64,000 bases of DNA from Bacteroidaceae bacterium (GCA_017448825.1 JAFSKR010000069.1:62001-126000); one strand, 5' to 3'; numbered from the stretch's first letter, positions 16,079 through 26,135 are shown. Made by a program: numbers and translations. The notes: generated by a model from the letters alone, not told the origin.

Positions 16079-18412
16079 TTAGAAGGGATAGCCCACAGCG
16101 AAGTGGAGCCCGAGATAATCTTTGAACTTGCGAATGTTGAAATAGGAATTCACGCCGGTGTCGTAGGGGGCATGGATTCCGATACCGAGGTCGAGTCGGA
16201 GGATGAGGAAGTCGAGGTCATAGCGGAGTCCGAAGCCTGTGCCGACTGCCAGCGTCTTGAAGAAATTTTCCTCACCCAACCTGCCGCCAGTGTGGAATTG
16301 GTCGCCGTGCATGAGCCACACATTGCCCACATCGATGAAGAAGGCTCCCTGGAAGGCATTGATGAAGGGGAAACGGTATTCGGCATTGAGTTCGAGCTTG
16401 ACATCACCGGTCTGGTCTAAATAGATGCCAAGGTCATAGGCATCACGATAGCTTCCTGGACCGATGCTTCGGATGGTGAAGGCTCGGATGCTGTTGGCTC
16501 CGCCCACGTAGAAGAGTTCGCTGTAGGGAGCATAGTCGGAGTTGCCGTATGTCCAAATGGCACCAAGTTGTACACGTGTCGCAATGGAGGTTTTTTCGGT
16601 GATGTGGAAGATGTTCTTCAGTTCCAACACACACTTGAGAAATTGGGAATAGGGGGTACTGAGCAGGAGCTTGTCCTTCTTGTAATAATCAAAGCCCAAG
16701 AGAGCGTTGGTAAGGTTGAGAAAGTTGCCCGACTGCTTGACTGTTCCCTCGAAGTGCATGGTGTGGCGTATGCGGCTGTTCCATGTGTTGTCGTAGGTGA
16801 TGGTGTATTGTTGTGCGGGAATGAAGAGGTCTTGCAAGGAAGCATAGAGCGCCTGATTGTGATAGACGATGGAATCGAAGCGTTCGGTGGTGTTCTGCAT
16901 CTTGTTGTAGGTGATTGTGAGGGGGGTGAGCTTGTGACTCCATGAACGAGAGGTTTGGAATCCGTAGGTAGCTTCGATGGTGGAAGACATGAGACGGTAG
17001 TAGTAAGCTCGCTTGCGCTGCTCGATGCCGAACTTGAACTCGGTGGAGGTTGGATATTTATAGAAACGCTTGTTGAGCCACGGGAATGCTATCCAGGGAT
17101 AAGAAAGCGAGACATCCAGTCCTGCCAGATAGGAGTTGATGAGTTCGTTCTCTCCATAGAGTTTGCGTGTAGCCCATTCATAACTACCTTTGATACCCAC
17201 CGAGAGTGTTTCCCCATGATGGAAGGCATTGCGCTTGGAGATGGTGAGTCCTCCTGCGGGTCCTATTTGGGAGTTGGACTTGTGGGTGAAGCTGAAATCC
17301 AACTCGGCATTAATCAACTGATCCATCGTCAGGTCGAGACGAGTGTCGATGGTGTCGTTGATACCTGTGGTGTCACGAGGTGTGAAGGAGAACTTGATGT
17401 TGGAGAAGATGTCCATGCTGTGCAGGTTGCTCAAGGTCTTATTGACAGCCGACTGATTGAACAGTTGGGTGGGATGGAACTTAAAGTTCTTCATCATGAC
17501 CCGTGGGGCGATGGGGATGCGGTCGCCCTGATAGGCTATCTTCAGCCGCCGACGTTGGATGGAGTCATCATATACCTGCGAAAGCCCCGCCTTGCGACGT
17601 TGGGTTCCTGCCGTACTGCTCCTGCTCGCACGAATATATACACTGGTATTGCCGAAGTAATACTGCCGATTGGCATTGGCCGGCATATCCATGTCTGGTG
17701 CCACAAGGAGTTTCACCCTGTAGGGTGTATTGGTGCTGTCAGCAAAGTAACTGATATAGTCGGGGCGGTAATAGTAGAAGCCATTGTTGCGGAAAGCACT
17801 AACCAGACGGTCTTTCTCGCTGGTCAGGTTAAGCGTGGAGAATTGAGTGCCACGATGGATGTAGGCTTCCTTATCGGTGGCGCGAATGATGCTGTCCTGC
17901 AAGCCACGGAAAGCATAGCGGATGCTGTCGAAGAGATAAGGCTCTCCCAAATAGATGTCGTAAGCAATTCCTTGTTTCTTGGGGTCTTTTTTTGTGATGA
18001 GGTGATAATCGACCTTACCACGGAAGTAACCGTAGTTCTGTAAGATGTTGGTAGATACCTTTGTACGTGTATCGGGTGAGACTTGCGAGATGGTGACAGG
18101 AGTACCTGCAAAAGAATTGAACATCCACTTGTTGAAACCAGTTTGGGGCTTATCCACGTATGCATTATATATCCAAAGTCCTATTTGCAAAGGATTCCGC
18201 TTTGACGAGCTGCCCAAGAGAGCACCATTTGGCTTATACGCCAAAGCTGCCTCCACTTCCAAAAGAGCATCATCTTCTGCTGTCGTTCCTTTCTTACCGT
18301 GTACCTTCGTCTTTTCGATACCCGTGTATAGCACCTCACCCTCGGGCAGATGGGAGGTTGTGGAGCAGGCAGCAAGCAGCATTATTATATATATGTATAG
18401 TAAACGCTTCAT
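16079..18412 (-). CDS. tamL: TamL: lipoprotein member of the BamA/TamA outer-membrane assembly family
   Basis: 777 residues. A lipobox (LLAAC, Cys 16) ends the signal, the feature that separates Bacteroidetes TamL from the non-lipidated proteobacterial TamA. Periplasmic POTRA-like domains cover about 25-400 (GEVLYTGIEKTKV, TNILQNYGYFRGKVDYHL, AFRNNGFYYYRPDYI). The C-terminal 16-stranded barrel region covers about 400-777, with the conserved end GLRYDLDFLILRLDLGIG and LGLHFAVGYPF. Together with TamB it moves or inserts proteins or lipids at the outer membrane. Its ATG overlaps the tamB stop by 4 bases (ATGA), consistent with coupled translation. In Flavobacterium johnsoniae the equivalent pair has been reported as important for viability (from memory). 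Confidence 0.92.
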   Translation of the reverse strand: MKRLLYIYIIMLLAACSTTSHLPEGEVLYTGIEKTKVHGKKGTTAEDDALLEVEAALAYKPNGALLGSSSKRNPLQIGLWIYNAYVDKPQTGFNKWMFNSFAGTPVTISQVSPDTRTKVSTNILQNYGYFRGKVDYHLITKKDPKKQGIAYDIYLGEPYLFDSIRYAFRGLQDSIIRATDKEAYIHRGTQFSTLNLTSEKDRLVSAFRNNGFYYYRPDYISYFADSTNTPYRVKLLVAPDMDMPANANRQYYFGNTSVYIRASRSSTAGTQRRKAGLSQVYDDSIQRRRLKIAYQGDRIPIAPRVMMKNFKFHPTQLFNQSAVNKTLSNLHSMDIFSNIKFSFTPRDTTGINDTIDTRLDLTMDQLINAELDFSFTHKSNSQIGPAGGLTISKRNAFHHGETLSVGIKGSYEWATRKLYGENELINSYLAGLDVSLSYPWIAFPWLNKRFYKYPTSTEFKFGIEQRKRAYYYRLMSSTIEATYGFQTSRSWSHKLTPLTITYNKMQNTTERFDSIVYHNQALYASLQDLFIPAQQYTITYDNTWNSRIRHTMHFEGTVKQSGNFLNLTNALLGFDYYKKDKLLLSTPYSQFLKCVLELKNIFHITEKTSIATRVQLGAIWTYGNSDYAPYSELFYVGGANSIRAFTIRSIGPGSYRDAYDLGIYLDQTGDVKLELNAEYRFPFINAFQGAFFIDVGNVWLMHGDQFHTGGRLGEENFFKTLAVGTGFGLRYDLDFLILRLDLGIGIHAPYDTGVNSYFNIRKFKDYLGLHFAVGYPF

Positions 18413-21400
18413 TCTTTATCCTCCTGTGTCTTTTTATCCTCATCCCCTTTTGTCTCTTCTTTCTCCTTTTTCTTTCTCCATATTATCAAATCAGAGAGTT
18501 TATCCACCTTCTTGCGAAGCACAATACCTGCACCATTTCTGTCCAATTCACCTTCGATAAGGCTGGAATAGTCTTTTTCGTGGAAGATGCGGATGTATTG
18601 TGTTCCCCCATTGTCAAGTCGCCATTCCAACGACACGTCGTCGATGTAGGCACCTGACTCATGATGTACTTGATTATTGTTATCTGAGCTGACCTTGCCG
18701 CCTATCACCACATTGAGACGGTCGGAGAAGAACTTTCGGGAGAATCGGAAGGAGTAATCGGTACGTTTCGTACCATCTTCACGCACCGTCTGATCAAGCC
18801 CCACACTCACATCCACCATCGTAGAAAGGGCATTGCCGGCAATGTTGTTGATTTCTTCTTCCAAAAAACCGTTGAGAGCATTGCCTGCTGCAAATCCCCT
18901 ACTGTTAGAACTCGACAGGTACATACCCGTCGCCAACATTCCGACCGCCAACTTGTTGCGGTCTTCAGCAGAACTGCTGGCAAGTTCATTCTGTACAGAC
19001 ATATCCTCTGGAGCATCGATAATAAACTCAAGTCCGAGGTTCTGAAGGGTGTTGGAAATTTTCAGACCCACATCAAAGGCGACATTACGGCTGCTTCCAC
19101 TCTGCCCCACTGCAGCTTTGACACGCTCGGTGGCAGTGATATTCAGCAATGGATTACCAGGTTCTCCCATAAACTCCACGTATGACCCTGGATGAATCTT
19201 GAATGTTTTGAGCGGAATGACTGGCAGGGTGTATTTCATCTCACCCTCGTTGATGGTGTAGCGTCCCTGCATACTGAAGACACCTTCTGGCGTATAAGAC
19301 ATGGTGATGGAACCACCACCCTGCACATTCACATAACTCTGCTTGTCAGCAGAGAATTCGCCATTAAGTCGGGCACCATCTTCAATGCTGAGCACCAGAT
19401 TCATGTCAATGCCCATATAGGTATTCTTGACCACTTCTTCCTTCGGAGGAGGAGGAGCATTGAAGTCAACGAAGGTAACAATGTCTTCCAAACGGTCTGT
19501 TTGATAGAGGACGGTCTCACTCATGATGTAAGTGATGTTGGTGGTGGGCAACACACGTACAAGCCCACGCACCGTCAAGTCCTTTGTAGAACCAATGACA
19601 CGGGTGAAGAAGTCGCCATACATATCACCAAAGAGCAGTTTATTACTACTTCGTGGTGCCTCTATCAATTTCACATTCTGTCCTCGCAGGGAGAGTGACA
19701 TGAAAATCTCCTCAAAGTTGGCGAAATCGACATAACCATTGAGTGTCAAAGGATTTTCACCAGCCCCATAGAACTTAAACGTGTCGAAATCAATTCGGCT
19801 GTCATGAAAGGCAAGGGTGTCGTTTGCAAGTGTAAGGTCAAGGCTGTAAATGTTGGAAATAGCATGGATATCCTTCGGCAACAAAGTTCCATTGAACAGC
19901 AACGCATCCATTGGCCCTGTTACCTTCATACCACCAGCCAAATGGCCACTGAAAGAGACGATTTGGTTAGGCATGAACGGCGAAAGCATCTCCATTGGCA
20001 CGTCCAGCAACGAGAGGTCGGCATCAAGGGCACCATTTCCCGTGGCATCATAGACACCATCCAGTTGAATGATGTCAGTTCCGTTGCATGCCATTCGGGC
20101 ATCTATCCCATGGATGGCTTCACCTTGTGGCATATACGTAAACTGTGAAGCAAGGTCGCCCACCAGTACCCCTTCGTATGTGAACCCTTGGGCATCCAGC
20201 ATTCCTTCCACCGAGAAGTTCTCCCCGTGATCAATGTAGGTGGCATCGAGGTTGAGCAAGCCATCCATCGCTGGCAACCCCGGAATAGGGAGAACGCTCA
20301 GCAATCCCCCCAAATTAAGGTCATCGACAATCACATTGGCGAGTTGCTTGCCGATGTCGCTCTCATCGGCCAGCACCGCAACATAGCAGCTGTCAGATGT
20401 GCTTGTCAGTCGCACATCAGCCTGAATGGGACGGTTAGGACGAGTCGTGATGTAGTTGTCGGCATTCATGCTGAACCTGCGGTATGCCAAAATAGGTTGG
20501 TCGGGATAAAGACTATAGTTCACACAAGAGTCTGTAGCAACAGCCTTCACTCCGAGGTCAATGCCTTGCTTGTCCTTCTTGTCGAAATAAACCAGGTGAG
20601 CATCCGCCCTGTCTGCCATCAAATAGCCATCAAGGTTGGCGCGGAAGGCTGGCAACAGGGGTTGGTCACCACACTTCATACCCACATCGAAGTTCAGTTG
20701 CGTGGAATCCTGCACAATGTCGAAGAAAGCCGTGTCCAATCTTATGCTATCCTTCTTGAAAGTATACAGATATCCCCTCCCCATCAAACCGCTCACGGGG
20801 GATGCCTCCACATCGGCAGAAAATTCACTGAACTGCATTCCATAGATTTTCAAGATGTCAGACACAGGGTTGTGTTGACCTGCCGTCGCATGGAGGGAGA
20901 GTTCGGGCAGATAAGACTTGAGCACATTGAGATCCACCTCATGTGCCTTAAACTGTTTCAGCGTCTCCTTTTGCAGTTTCTCCACCTTGGGCAAAAGGTT
21001 AAAGGCATTGTTGGGAGTGAAAAAAGAGAAACTGAGGTCTCCCGTATGAAGCGTGGCCGTTGTCGTGTCCTTTTGTGCCTCAGCAAAGAGGCTAAAAGCA
21101 TCGGTCGTGATGCTGTCATTGTTCAAGATGAGTGTAAGGGCTTCAACATGACCATCAACACGGAACAGCTTGTCGAGGTTGTAAGACACACCAACCTTGC
21201 CACTGGTGCTTGCCCTGCACACATCCTCGCTGAAGCCCATACGCTGAACGTCAATGAAAGGCAACTGAATGTCGAGGTCTCCTTCCACGAGGTTCTTTTT
21301 CAGTTCGCCATCGAAAGTGAAAGCAGTTTGCAACTGATCATTGTCGCACGTCAAGTCAAGCAACAACTTACTGCCTTTCAACGAAACATCGGTATCAATG

Positions 21401-22953
21401 TTACTCAGATTGATTTGTCCCATGCAGCCCTCCGTCAGGCTGGCTGAGGCATCCAGCATCGTGTTTGGGGCAAGGAAGTCGAAACCACGTCCCACAGCAT
21501 AAGCCTTGCCTGTAAGAAGGGTACGTTCTTCCATCGGCACGTAATGGTTGACTAACAAGTTGTTGAACATCACATCAGCCTTGTAAGCATCGGAAGCCAT
21601 CACGTAACTGCCATCCAGATTGACACGGGCACCTTGCACATCGCGCACATCCATCTTAGCTTGCAAGGCGAAGTCATCTGTCGCCACATCCCACAAAGTC
21701 ACCTCACCTTCAGCCACCGCCAATGTTGGCACTTTCAAATGCAGGGTCGGAACCTTTAACGTGTTGAGATTACCTTCTGCCTTCAACTGCATCTCCACAG
21801 GGCGGGCAGGCAACTGTTGCGACATCCAGTTGCGCACTTCACGGGTTTCCTCTTCTCCACCCATCCGAGTGAAATAAATCACGTCACCCTTCCCCAGCAA
21901 TCCTTCTGCCACAAACGTGAAGGTTCCAGGATCCACCTCGTCGAAAGCCGTCATGTCCATGCGATAAGTCGCACTCACATCACTGTCAGCCGTCTTCACA
22001 CGAAGCCTCGGCACCGTCAGAGACAGCGAGTCCATCTCCACCCTACCCTGCGTCTCGGTGATGACAAGACCGCTTTGTTCCGTTCCCGATAGTTGCACAA
22101 TGTCTAAGCCCATGTCGCCCGTTCCCTTGTAGAAAAAAGAATCGACCACAAGGCTGACATCATTAAACAACAGATGAGAAGGGTCAAGCTGCTTGGGGAA
22201 GCGAGGGTCATTGCGGTATTCAAAACCAGCCGACGATGCCGTCATGTCCAAACGATGGACACTGTAGATTTCCTCTCCTAAATCGAGGAAGCCTTTCGCA
22301 TGGGCAGCAGCGATGTCAGCAGTCACGTATGTGCTGTCTGCTTGTGGCGTGAGCAGCACGGTCGCCTTCACGTTTTGCAGTTCGAGGTCATCTATCTGAA
22401 TCTTCCATGTGACAGGCTCACTCTCCGTTGTGTCTTCAGGCACAGAATCGTTCAACAGCACCTGCAGGTCAGCATCCTTCAAGAGTGCCTTGTTAACCAC
22501 AGCCATCTCGTTCTTCAAGTCTGTACTGTGGCTATCAAGACTCAATTCTGCGAGGTTCCCTTTCACCACACAAGCCTCTATCAAGTCCTTCGTGTTCAGT
22601 TTGGCATCGTACAGATGAATGCCATCTACCTCTGCTTGCAGATGGAACAAGGGCAATGCCCGAACACTCACATCCAACTCCCTTGCTGCCACTACGGTGT
22701 CACCATCCTGCACGGCCAGCAGTCCTCCCATCGAGAGGTCAAGCGGGAACTTCAGATGCACGTCTTCCACTGTGACCCTCATTCCCATCTCCTCACTCAG
22801 TATCTCGGCGGCCTTGTCCACCGCATACTTCTGAACAGGAGGCGTGTATATCAGTACGAAAAGCAACAGGAACAAGAGAATTGGAGTTAGCGCAATCCCC
22901 AACAGGATGCGCCAACTCCAACCCAAAAGCGTATACTTTCCGTACTTCTTCAT
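18409..22953 (-). CDS. tamB: TamB-like translocation/assembly module protein
   Basis: 1514 residues, slightly longer than E. coli TamB (about 1260). An N-terminal signal anchor (LLGIALTPILLFLLLFVLIY, about 17-36) precedes a very long beta-rich AsmA-like/repetitive-groove region spanning about 50-1350. The C-terminal DUF490/TamB domain shows NPLLNITATERVKAAVG, GLEFIIDAPEDMSVQNELAS, GMYLSSSNSRGF, NALSTMVDVSVGLDQTV and RFSRKFFSDRLNVVIGGKVSS. It ends in a Lys/Glu-rich tail (KKKEKEETKG..). TamB bridges the inner membrane to TamL and probably carries lipids or helps insert barrels. It is preceded by mdh (spacer 22954-23070) and overlaps tamL by 4 bases. Confidence 0.92.
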   Translation of the reverse strand: MKKYGKYTLLGWSWRILLGIALTPILLFLLLFVLIYTPPVQKYAVDKAAEILSEEMGMRVTVEDVHLKFPLDLSMGGLLAVQDGDTVVAARELDVSVRALPLFHLQAEVDGIHLYDAKLNTKDLIEACVVKGNLAELSLDSHSTDLKNEMAVVNKALLKDADLQVLLNDSVPEDTTESEPVTWKIQIDDLELQNVKATVLLTPQADSTYVTADIAAAHAKGFLDLGEEIYSVHRLDMTASSAGFEYRNDPRFPKQLDPSHLLFNDVSLVVDSFFYKGTGDMGLDIVQLSGTEQSGLVITETQGRVEMDSLSLTVPRLRVKTADSDVSATYRMDMTAFDEVDPGTFTFVAEGLLGKGDVIYFTRMGGEEETREVRNWMSQQLPARPVEMQLKAEGNLNTLKVPTLHLKVPTLAVAEGEVTLWDVATDDFALQAKMDVRDVQGARVNLDGSYVMASDAYKADVMFNNLLVNHYVPMEERTLLTGKAYAVGRGFDFLAPNTMLDASASLTEGCMGQINLSNIDTDVSLKGSKLLLDLTCDNDQLQTAFTFDGELKKNLVEGDLDIQLPFIDVQRMGFSEDVCRASTSGKVGVSYNLDKLFRVDGHVEALTLILNNDSITTDAFSLFAEAQKDTTTATLHTGDLSFSFFTPNNAFNLLPKVEKLQKETLKQFKAHEVDLNVLKSYLPELSLHATAGQHNPVSDILKIYGMQFSEFSADVEASPVSGLMGRGYLYTFKKDSIRLDTAFFDIVQDSTQLNFDVGMKCGDQPLLPAFRANLDGYLMADRADAHLVYFDKKDKQGIDLGVKAVATDSCVNYSLYPDQPILAYRRFSMNADNYITTRPNRPIQADVRLTSTSDSCYVAVLADESDIGKQLANVIVDDLNLGGLLSVLPIPGLPAMDGLLNLDATYIDHGENFSVEGMLDAQGFTYEGVLVGDLASQFTYMPQGEAIHGIDARMACNGTDIIQLDGVYDATGNGALDADLSLLDVPMEMLSPFMPNQIVSFSGHLAGGMKVTGPMDALLFNGTLLPKDIHAISNIYSLDLTLANDTLAFHDSRIDFDTFKFYGAGENPLTLNGYVDFANFEEIFMSLSLRGQNVKLIEAPRSSNKLLFGDMYGDFFTRVIGSTKDLTVRGLVRVLPTTNITYIMSETVLYQTDRLEDIVTFVDFNAPPPPKEEVVKNTYMGIDMNLVLSIEDGARLNGEFSADKQSYVNVQGGGSITMSYTPEGVFSMQGRYTINEGEMKYTLPVIPLKTFKIHPGSYVEFMGEPGNPLLNITATERVKAAVGQSGSSRNVAFDVGLKISNTLQNLGLEFIIDAPEDMSVQNELASSSAEDRNKLAVGMLATGMYLSSSNSRGFAAGNALNGFLEEEINNIAGNALSTMVDVSVGLDQTVREDGTKRTDYSFRFSRKFFSDRLNVVIGGKVSSDNNNQVHHESGAYIDDVSLEWRLDNGGTQYIRIFHEKDYSSLIEGELDRNGAGIVLRKKVDKLSDLIIWRKKKEKEETKGDEDKKTQEDKE

Positions 22954-23070
22954 AAAACTAAAAGAGACCCTCTCCCCAATCCCCGTAATAGGAAGGGGGA
23001 CCGCCCTGATGCTCTCCTCATCATGGGGGGGGGGGGAGATGCCCGTCAGGACAGAGGGGGTCTTTCCGTT
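22954..23070. other. Spacer with a G12 homopolymer and an imperfect inverted repeat
   Basis: Between mdh and tamB, bases 23025-23036 are twelve G in a row on the plus strand (C12 on the coding side). Flanking it, AAAAGAGACCCTCT (about 22966-22979) and AGAGGGGGTCTTT (about 23052-23064) are imperfect inverses. CCCC/GGGGG blocks between them allow further pairing. It resembles the repeat at 35740-35872. It may end mdh transcription partially, and the tract could be length-variable. Confidence 0.7.
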
Positions 23071-24069
23071 TTAGAGATTCGGATTTATCCTGTTCCACTC
23101 CGAGATTGGTGGAACGATGTTCAGCGTCACAAGTTCGTCACGCATCTTGCAAAGGTGCTCGTAAGAAGCATCCAACTTGGCAAGTTCCTCTGGAGTGCCA
23201 GTTGGCATCTTGTAGGTGCAACCGTTCGTGTCCAGCGTCGTGTCCATCGCCATCATGATGTGGTTATACTTCTCGTTGCAAACGTAAGTGCCTGCTGGCC
23301 AACGGAACTTCTCGCCGCCCATCACCGAGCGAATCATCTCCACTGAGCAGAATGCAGGGCTTTGCCATGAAGAACGTCCACGAAGTTCGATAATCTTCGC
23401 TCCACCCTTCGTCACAGCCACCTTCAGCTGCTCCCACTCATCCTCCGTGCAAGCAGGGGTTCCAATGAGTTCGCTAAGTGGCTTGCCTGCCACCTTCACA
23501 GCACTGCCGAACACAGCCATCTGCTCACCGTGACCACCATAAGTAGCACAGCCTGTCACCTCATACTGCTTCACGCCAAACTTCTTAGCCAAAGCAGACT
23601 GCAGACGAGTGGAGTCGAGCGCAGCCAGTGTAGTCACCTGCCCAGGTTTCAGACCTGAATACAGCAACGTCACAAGACCCGTCAAGTCGGCAGGGTTGAA
23701 AATCACCGTCACATGCTTCACATCAGGGCAGTAAGCCTTGATGTTCTTGCCCAATTCCTCAGCAATCTTGCAGTTGCCAGCGAGAAGGTCCTCACGCGTC
23801 ATGCCAGCCTTACGGGGAGCGCCGCCCGACGAGATGATGTACTTCGCATCCTTGAAAGCCTCAGCCACATCCGTGGTAGCCGTCAGGTTCACCCCGTCAT
23901 AGCCGCAATGGAACATCTCTTCCATCACGCCCTCCATGCCTGGAGCATACACATCATAAAGACACACATTAGGAGTCAACTTCATAGTCAAAGCCAACTG
24001 CACCATTGTAGAGCCGATAGCACCACCAGCACCTACAATCACGAGTTTGTCATCTGTTAAAAATGCCAT
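23071..24069 (-). CDS. mdh: Malate dehydrogenase (lactate/malate dehydrogenase family)
   Basis: 332 residues. The NAD-binding GAGGAIGS is at 13-20 and the acidic Asp of the second strand follows (CLYDVYAPG). Substrate Arg 86 and 92 lie in the mobile loop SGGAPRKAGMTREDLL, then FNPADLTG (124-131), Arg 155 (DSTRLQ) and the catalytic His 180 (GGHGEQM). It interconverts malate and oxaloacetate with NAD. In Bacteroidales it feeds the reductive branch that yields succinate and propionate. The Bacteroidetes type has Gly-Gly-Ala-Pro-Arg-Lys in the loop. A -7 box lies at 24121-24128. The gene sits upstream of tamB-tamL on the same strand, but the spacer carries a possible terminator. Confidence 0.93.
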   Translation of the reverse strand: MAFLTDDKLVIVGAGGAIGSTMVQLALTMKLTPNVCLYDVYAPGMEGVMEEMFHCGYDGVNLTATTDVAEAFKDAKYIISSGGAPRKAGMTREDLLAGNCKIAEELGKNIKAYCPDVKHVTVIFNPADLTGLVTLLYSGLKPGQVTTLAALDSTRLQSALAKKFGVKQYEVTGCATYGGHGEQMAVFGSAVKVAGKPLSELIGTPACTEDEWEQLKVAVTKGGAKIIELRGRSSWQSPAFCSVEMIRSVMGGEKFRWPAGTYVCNEKYNHIMMAMDTTLDTNGCTYKMPTGTPEELAKLDASYEHLCKMRDELVTLNIVPPISEWNRINPNL

Positions 24070-24120
24070 AATTGTATTAGTTTAGTTGAATGAATAGATA
24101 TTGTTTTCTTAGTTTTTTTG

Positions 24121-24128
24121 CAAAAATA
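24121..24128 (-). promoter_or_regulatory. -7 box of mdh
   Basis: On the minus strand TATTTTTG fits TAnnTTTG, 52 bases before the mdh ATG. The -33 region (about 24152) has TTTTG at a slightly long spacing of 23 bases. Confidence 0.55.
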
Positions 24129-24248
24129 TCTCTTTTTCCCATAACAACCAACAAAACGCCCACTTTTTTCGTCAAAAGCAAAAAACTTTCCTCTTGACAG
24201 CAGACAAAATTCCGTTTCTTTGTTATGTGGGGCGGTCAATATCATTTT

Positions 24249-25712
24249 TCACTTCCAAAGCCTGCTCATGTCTTCCAACGTCTTGCCCTTCGTTTCAGGC
24301 ACAAGCCGCCAAACGAAGAGGGCTGCCAACAGACAGATGATGCCATAGAGTCCATAAGTGAACCAATGACCGAAGTCGTCACCCTCGGTGAGGTGCATGT
24401 TGAACATCGGCACGAAGGTGGAGCTGACAATGAAGTTGAATATCCACTGGAAAGCCACGGCAATAGCCACAGCTGCACCACGGACCGTGTTGGGGAAGAT
24501 TTCGGCAATGAGCACCCAGCAGATGGGTCCCCACGAGAACATGAACGAAGCTGAATAGATGAGCAGCGAAGAAGCGGTGAGGAGTTCCATGCCAGCACGT
24601 CCGAAGGTGAGAGCCACGCCAAGAGCACCAAGAGCCATGCCCAAAGAGCCACTGATGAGGAGAGGCTTGCGTCCCCACTTTTCAACGGTGAAGATGGCAA
24701 CAAGAGTGAAGAGAATGTTGATGATGCCCATGAAGACGGTGATGACCATCGGATTCTCCATACCCATATCTCCAAAGATGCGAGGGGCATAATAGAGCAC
24801 AGCATTGATGCCGACAGCCTGCTGGAACACGCTGAGCATGATGCCGACAAAAATACAGAGCGCACCATACGTCATCAGCGGTTCTGTCTTCACCACCATC
24901 GTGTCCTTGATATCCTGAAGAATCTGCTGAGCCTTCGAGGAACCATTAATCTTTGACAGGATGGCCAATGCCCTCTGACCCTGTCCCACAGAGACGAGGT
25001 AACGCGGAGTCTCGGGAACAAAGCAGATGAGCAGGGCGAAAAGTCCGGCCGGCACAGCTTCGCTACCGAACATATAACGCCAACCCGTGGTGACTGTCCA
25101 CTGGGCAGCAGGATTGATGGCAGCGATGCCTTTACCCATCTCCTCCACAAGAGGCTGGATGTGGTCGCCAAGAATGAAGAAGTTGACGAAATAGACAACC
25201 AACTGACCGAAGATGATGGCAAACTGGTTCCACGAAACAAGCATTCCTCGGATGTTAGAGGGAGCCACCTCACCAATGTACATGGGACAAATGGCAGAGG
25301 CAAGTCCCACACCGACGCCACCAATGACACGATAGATGTTGAACATGATGAGCAGAGAGAAAGTAGGTATGCCGTGCTCGAAGAAGAGGAACTCAGGCTC
25401 CATCGAACCCAGTGCCGAGATAAAGAAAAGCAAGCCAGCCACAATCAGAGACTTCTTGCGCCCCAGATGAGTGGCAAGGAGACCAGAGAGAGCGGAACCG
25501 ATGATGCAGCCGATGAGTGCCGAGGCCGACGTGAAGCCATGCCAGCCGTCAGTATAGGCAAAGTCCTTCGCTTCCATGAAAAACGCTTGCAGACCTTTCT
25601 CTGCACCAGAAATGACGGCCGTGTCGTAGCCGAACAAGAGACCGCCCAACACGGCGACCATCACAATAGAAATAAGATAGGCTCGTGAGCCCGTTTCGTT
25701 AAGTTGAGACAT
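24249..25712 (-). CDS. xylE: Sugar:proton symporter of the MFS, XylE type
   Basis: 487 residues, twelve predicted membrane segments. Sugar-porter signatures: GGLLFGYDTAVISGAE (TM1), GRKK loop, GVGLASAICPMYIGEVAPSNIRGMLVSWNQFAIIFGQL, VPETPRYLV, QQAVGINAVLYYAPRIF (TM7), GRKPLL loop and the terminal VPETKGKTLEDMSRLW. These match the XylE/GLUT-like sugar porters, with a xylose or glucose/H+ role. The substrate cannot be fixed from sequence, but the spacing of QQ and YY in TM7 is as in XylE. It stands alone between mdh and the sensor genes. Its leader carries a hairpin (25785-25813). Confidence 0.9.
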   Translation of the reverse strand: MSQLNETGSRAYLISIVMVAVLGGLLFGYDTAVISGAEKGLQAFFMEAKDFAYTDGWHGFTSASALIGCIIGSALSGLLATHLGRKKSLIVAGLLFFISALGSMEPEFLFFEHGIPTFSLLIMFNIYRVIGGVGVGLASAICPMYIGEVAPSNIRGMLVSWNQFAIIFGQLVVYFVNFFILGDHIQPLVEEMGKGIAAINPAAQWTVTTGWRYMFGSEAVPAGLFALLICFVPETPRYLVSVGQGQRALAILSKINGSSKAQQILQDIKDTMVVKTEPLMTYGALCIFVGIMLSVFQQAVGINAVLYYAPRIFGDMGMENPMVITVFMGIINILFTLVAIFTVEKWGRKPLLISGSLGMALGALGVALTFGRAGMELLTASSLLIYSASFMFSWGPICWVLIAEIFPNTVRGAAVAIAVAFQWIFNFIVSSTFVPMFNMHLTEGDDFGHWFTYGLYGIICLLAALFVWRLVPETKGKTLEDMSRLWK

Positions 25713-25784
25713 AATTTTATTATAAAATAGTTTACGTATACAATAGATTCAGGAAGACCACTGCCCTCCGACTCAGCCTCTCCT

Positions 25785-25870
25785 CGACTCTCCCCATAAC
25801 GGAGAGAGAGTCGGGATGGGCACCACACGAATTGAAGTACAAAAGTACGGCTTTATTTTCACACGACCAA
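25785..25870 (-). promoter_or_regulatory. xylE promoter and leader hairpin
   Basis: On the minus strand a TTG (25868-25870), 20 bases and TACTTTTG (25840-25847) fit the consensus. In the transcribed leader CGACTCTC (25785-25792) pairs with GAGAGTCG (25806-25813) around a 13-base loop, about 75 bases before the start codon. The rest of the spacer 25713-26080 is A/T-rich without features I could identify. Confidence 0.55.
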
Positions 25871-26080
25871 GCAAGAATGGAAAAAATCTGCACTTAAGCC
25901 ACCCACCACACATCCCAACGCCCATGTTTGTAAGTTTTGAGTCTATTTCTATGCATTATGAACTAAATATAATGTTCTGCATTCCACTTTATATGACTAT
26001 CCGCCATCGTACCACCAGCGATGACCGCATTGCGAGTATATGGGTGGTATGACTACGGAATCATTTTTTTAAGAAAAGCC

Positions 26081-26111
26081 TTGGTCGGAATCATAAAAAG
26101 TTGTACCTTTG
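26081..26111 (+). promoter_or_regulatory. Promoter of the sensor pair
   Basis: TTG at 26081-26083, 20 bases, then TACCTTTG (26104-26111), a good match. It lies 24 bases before ATG 26136. Confidence 0.75.
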
Positions 26112-26135
26112 CAACGGAAACAACGATGTACATTC

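Noticed and set aside
16955..18043. 362-codon frame antisense to tamL
   Set aside because: tamL matches its family end to end. The antisense frame has no recognisable domain.
20188..21447. 419-codon frame antisense to tamB
   Set aside because: Long shadow of a 4.5 kb gene, His/Val-rich, with no start context or family match.
24225..24554. Plus-strand frame in the xylE region
   Set aside because: Antisense shadow of the transporter gene with no start or family support.
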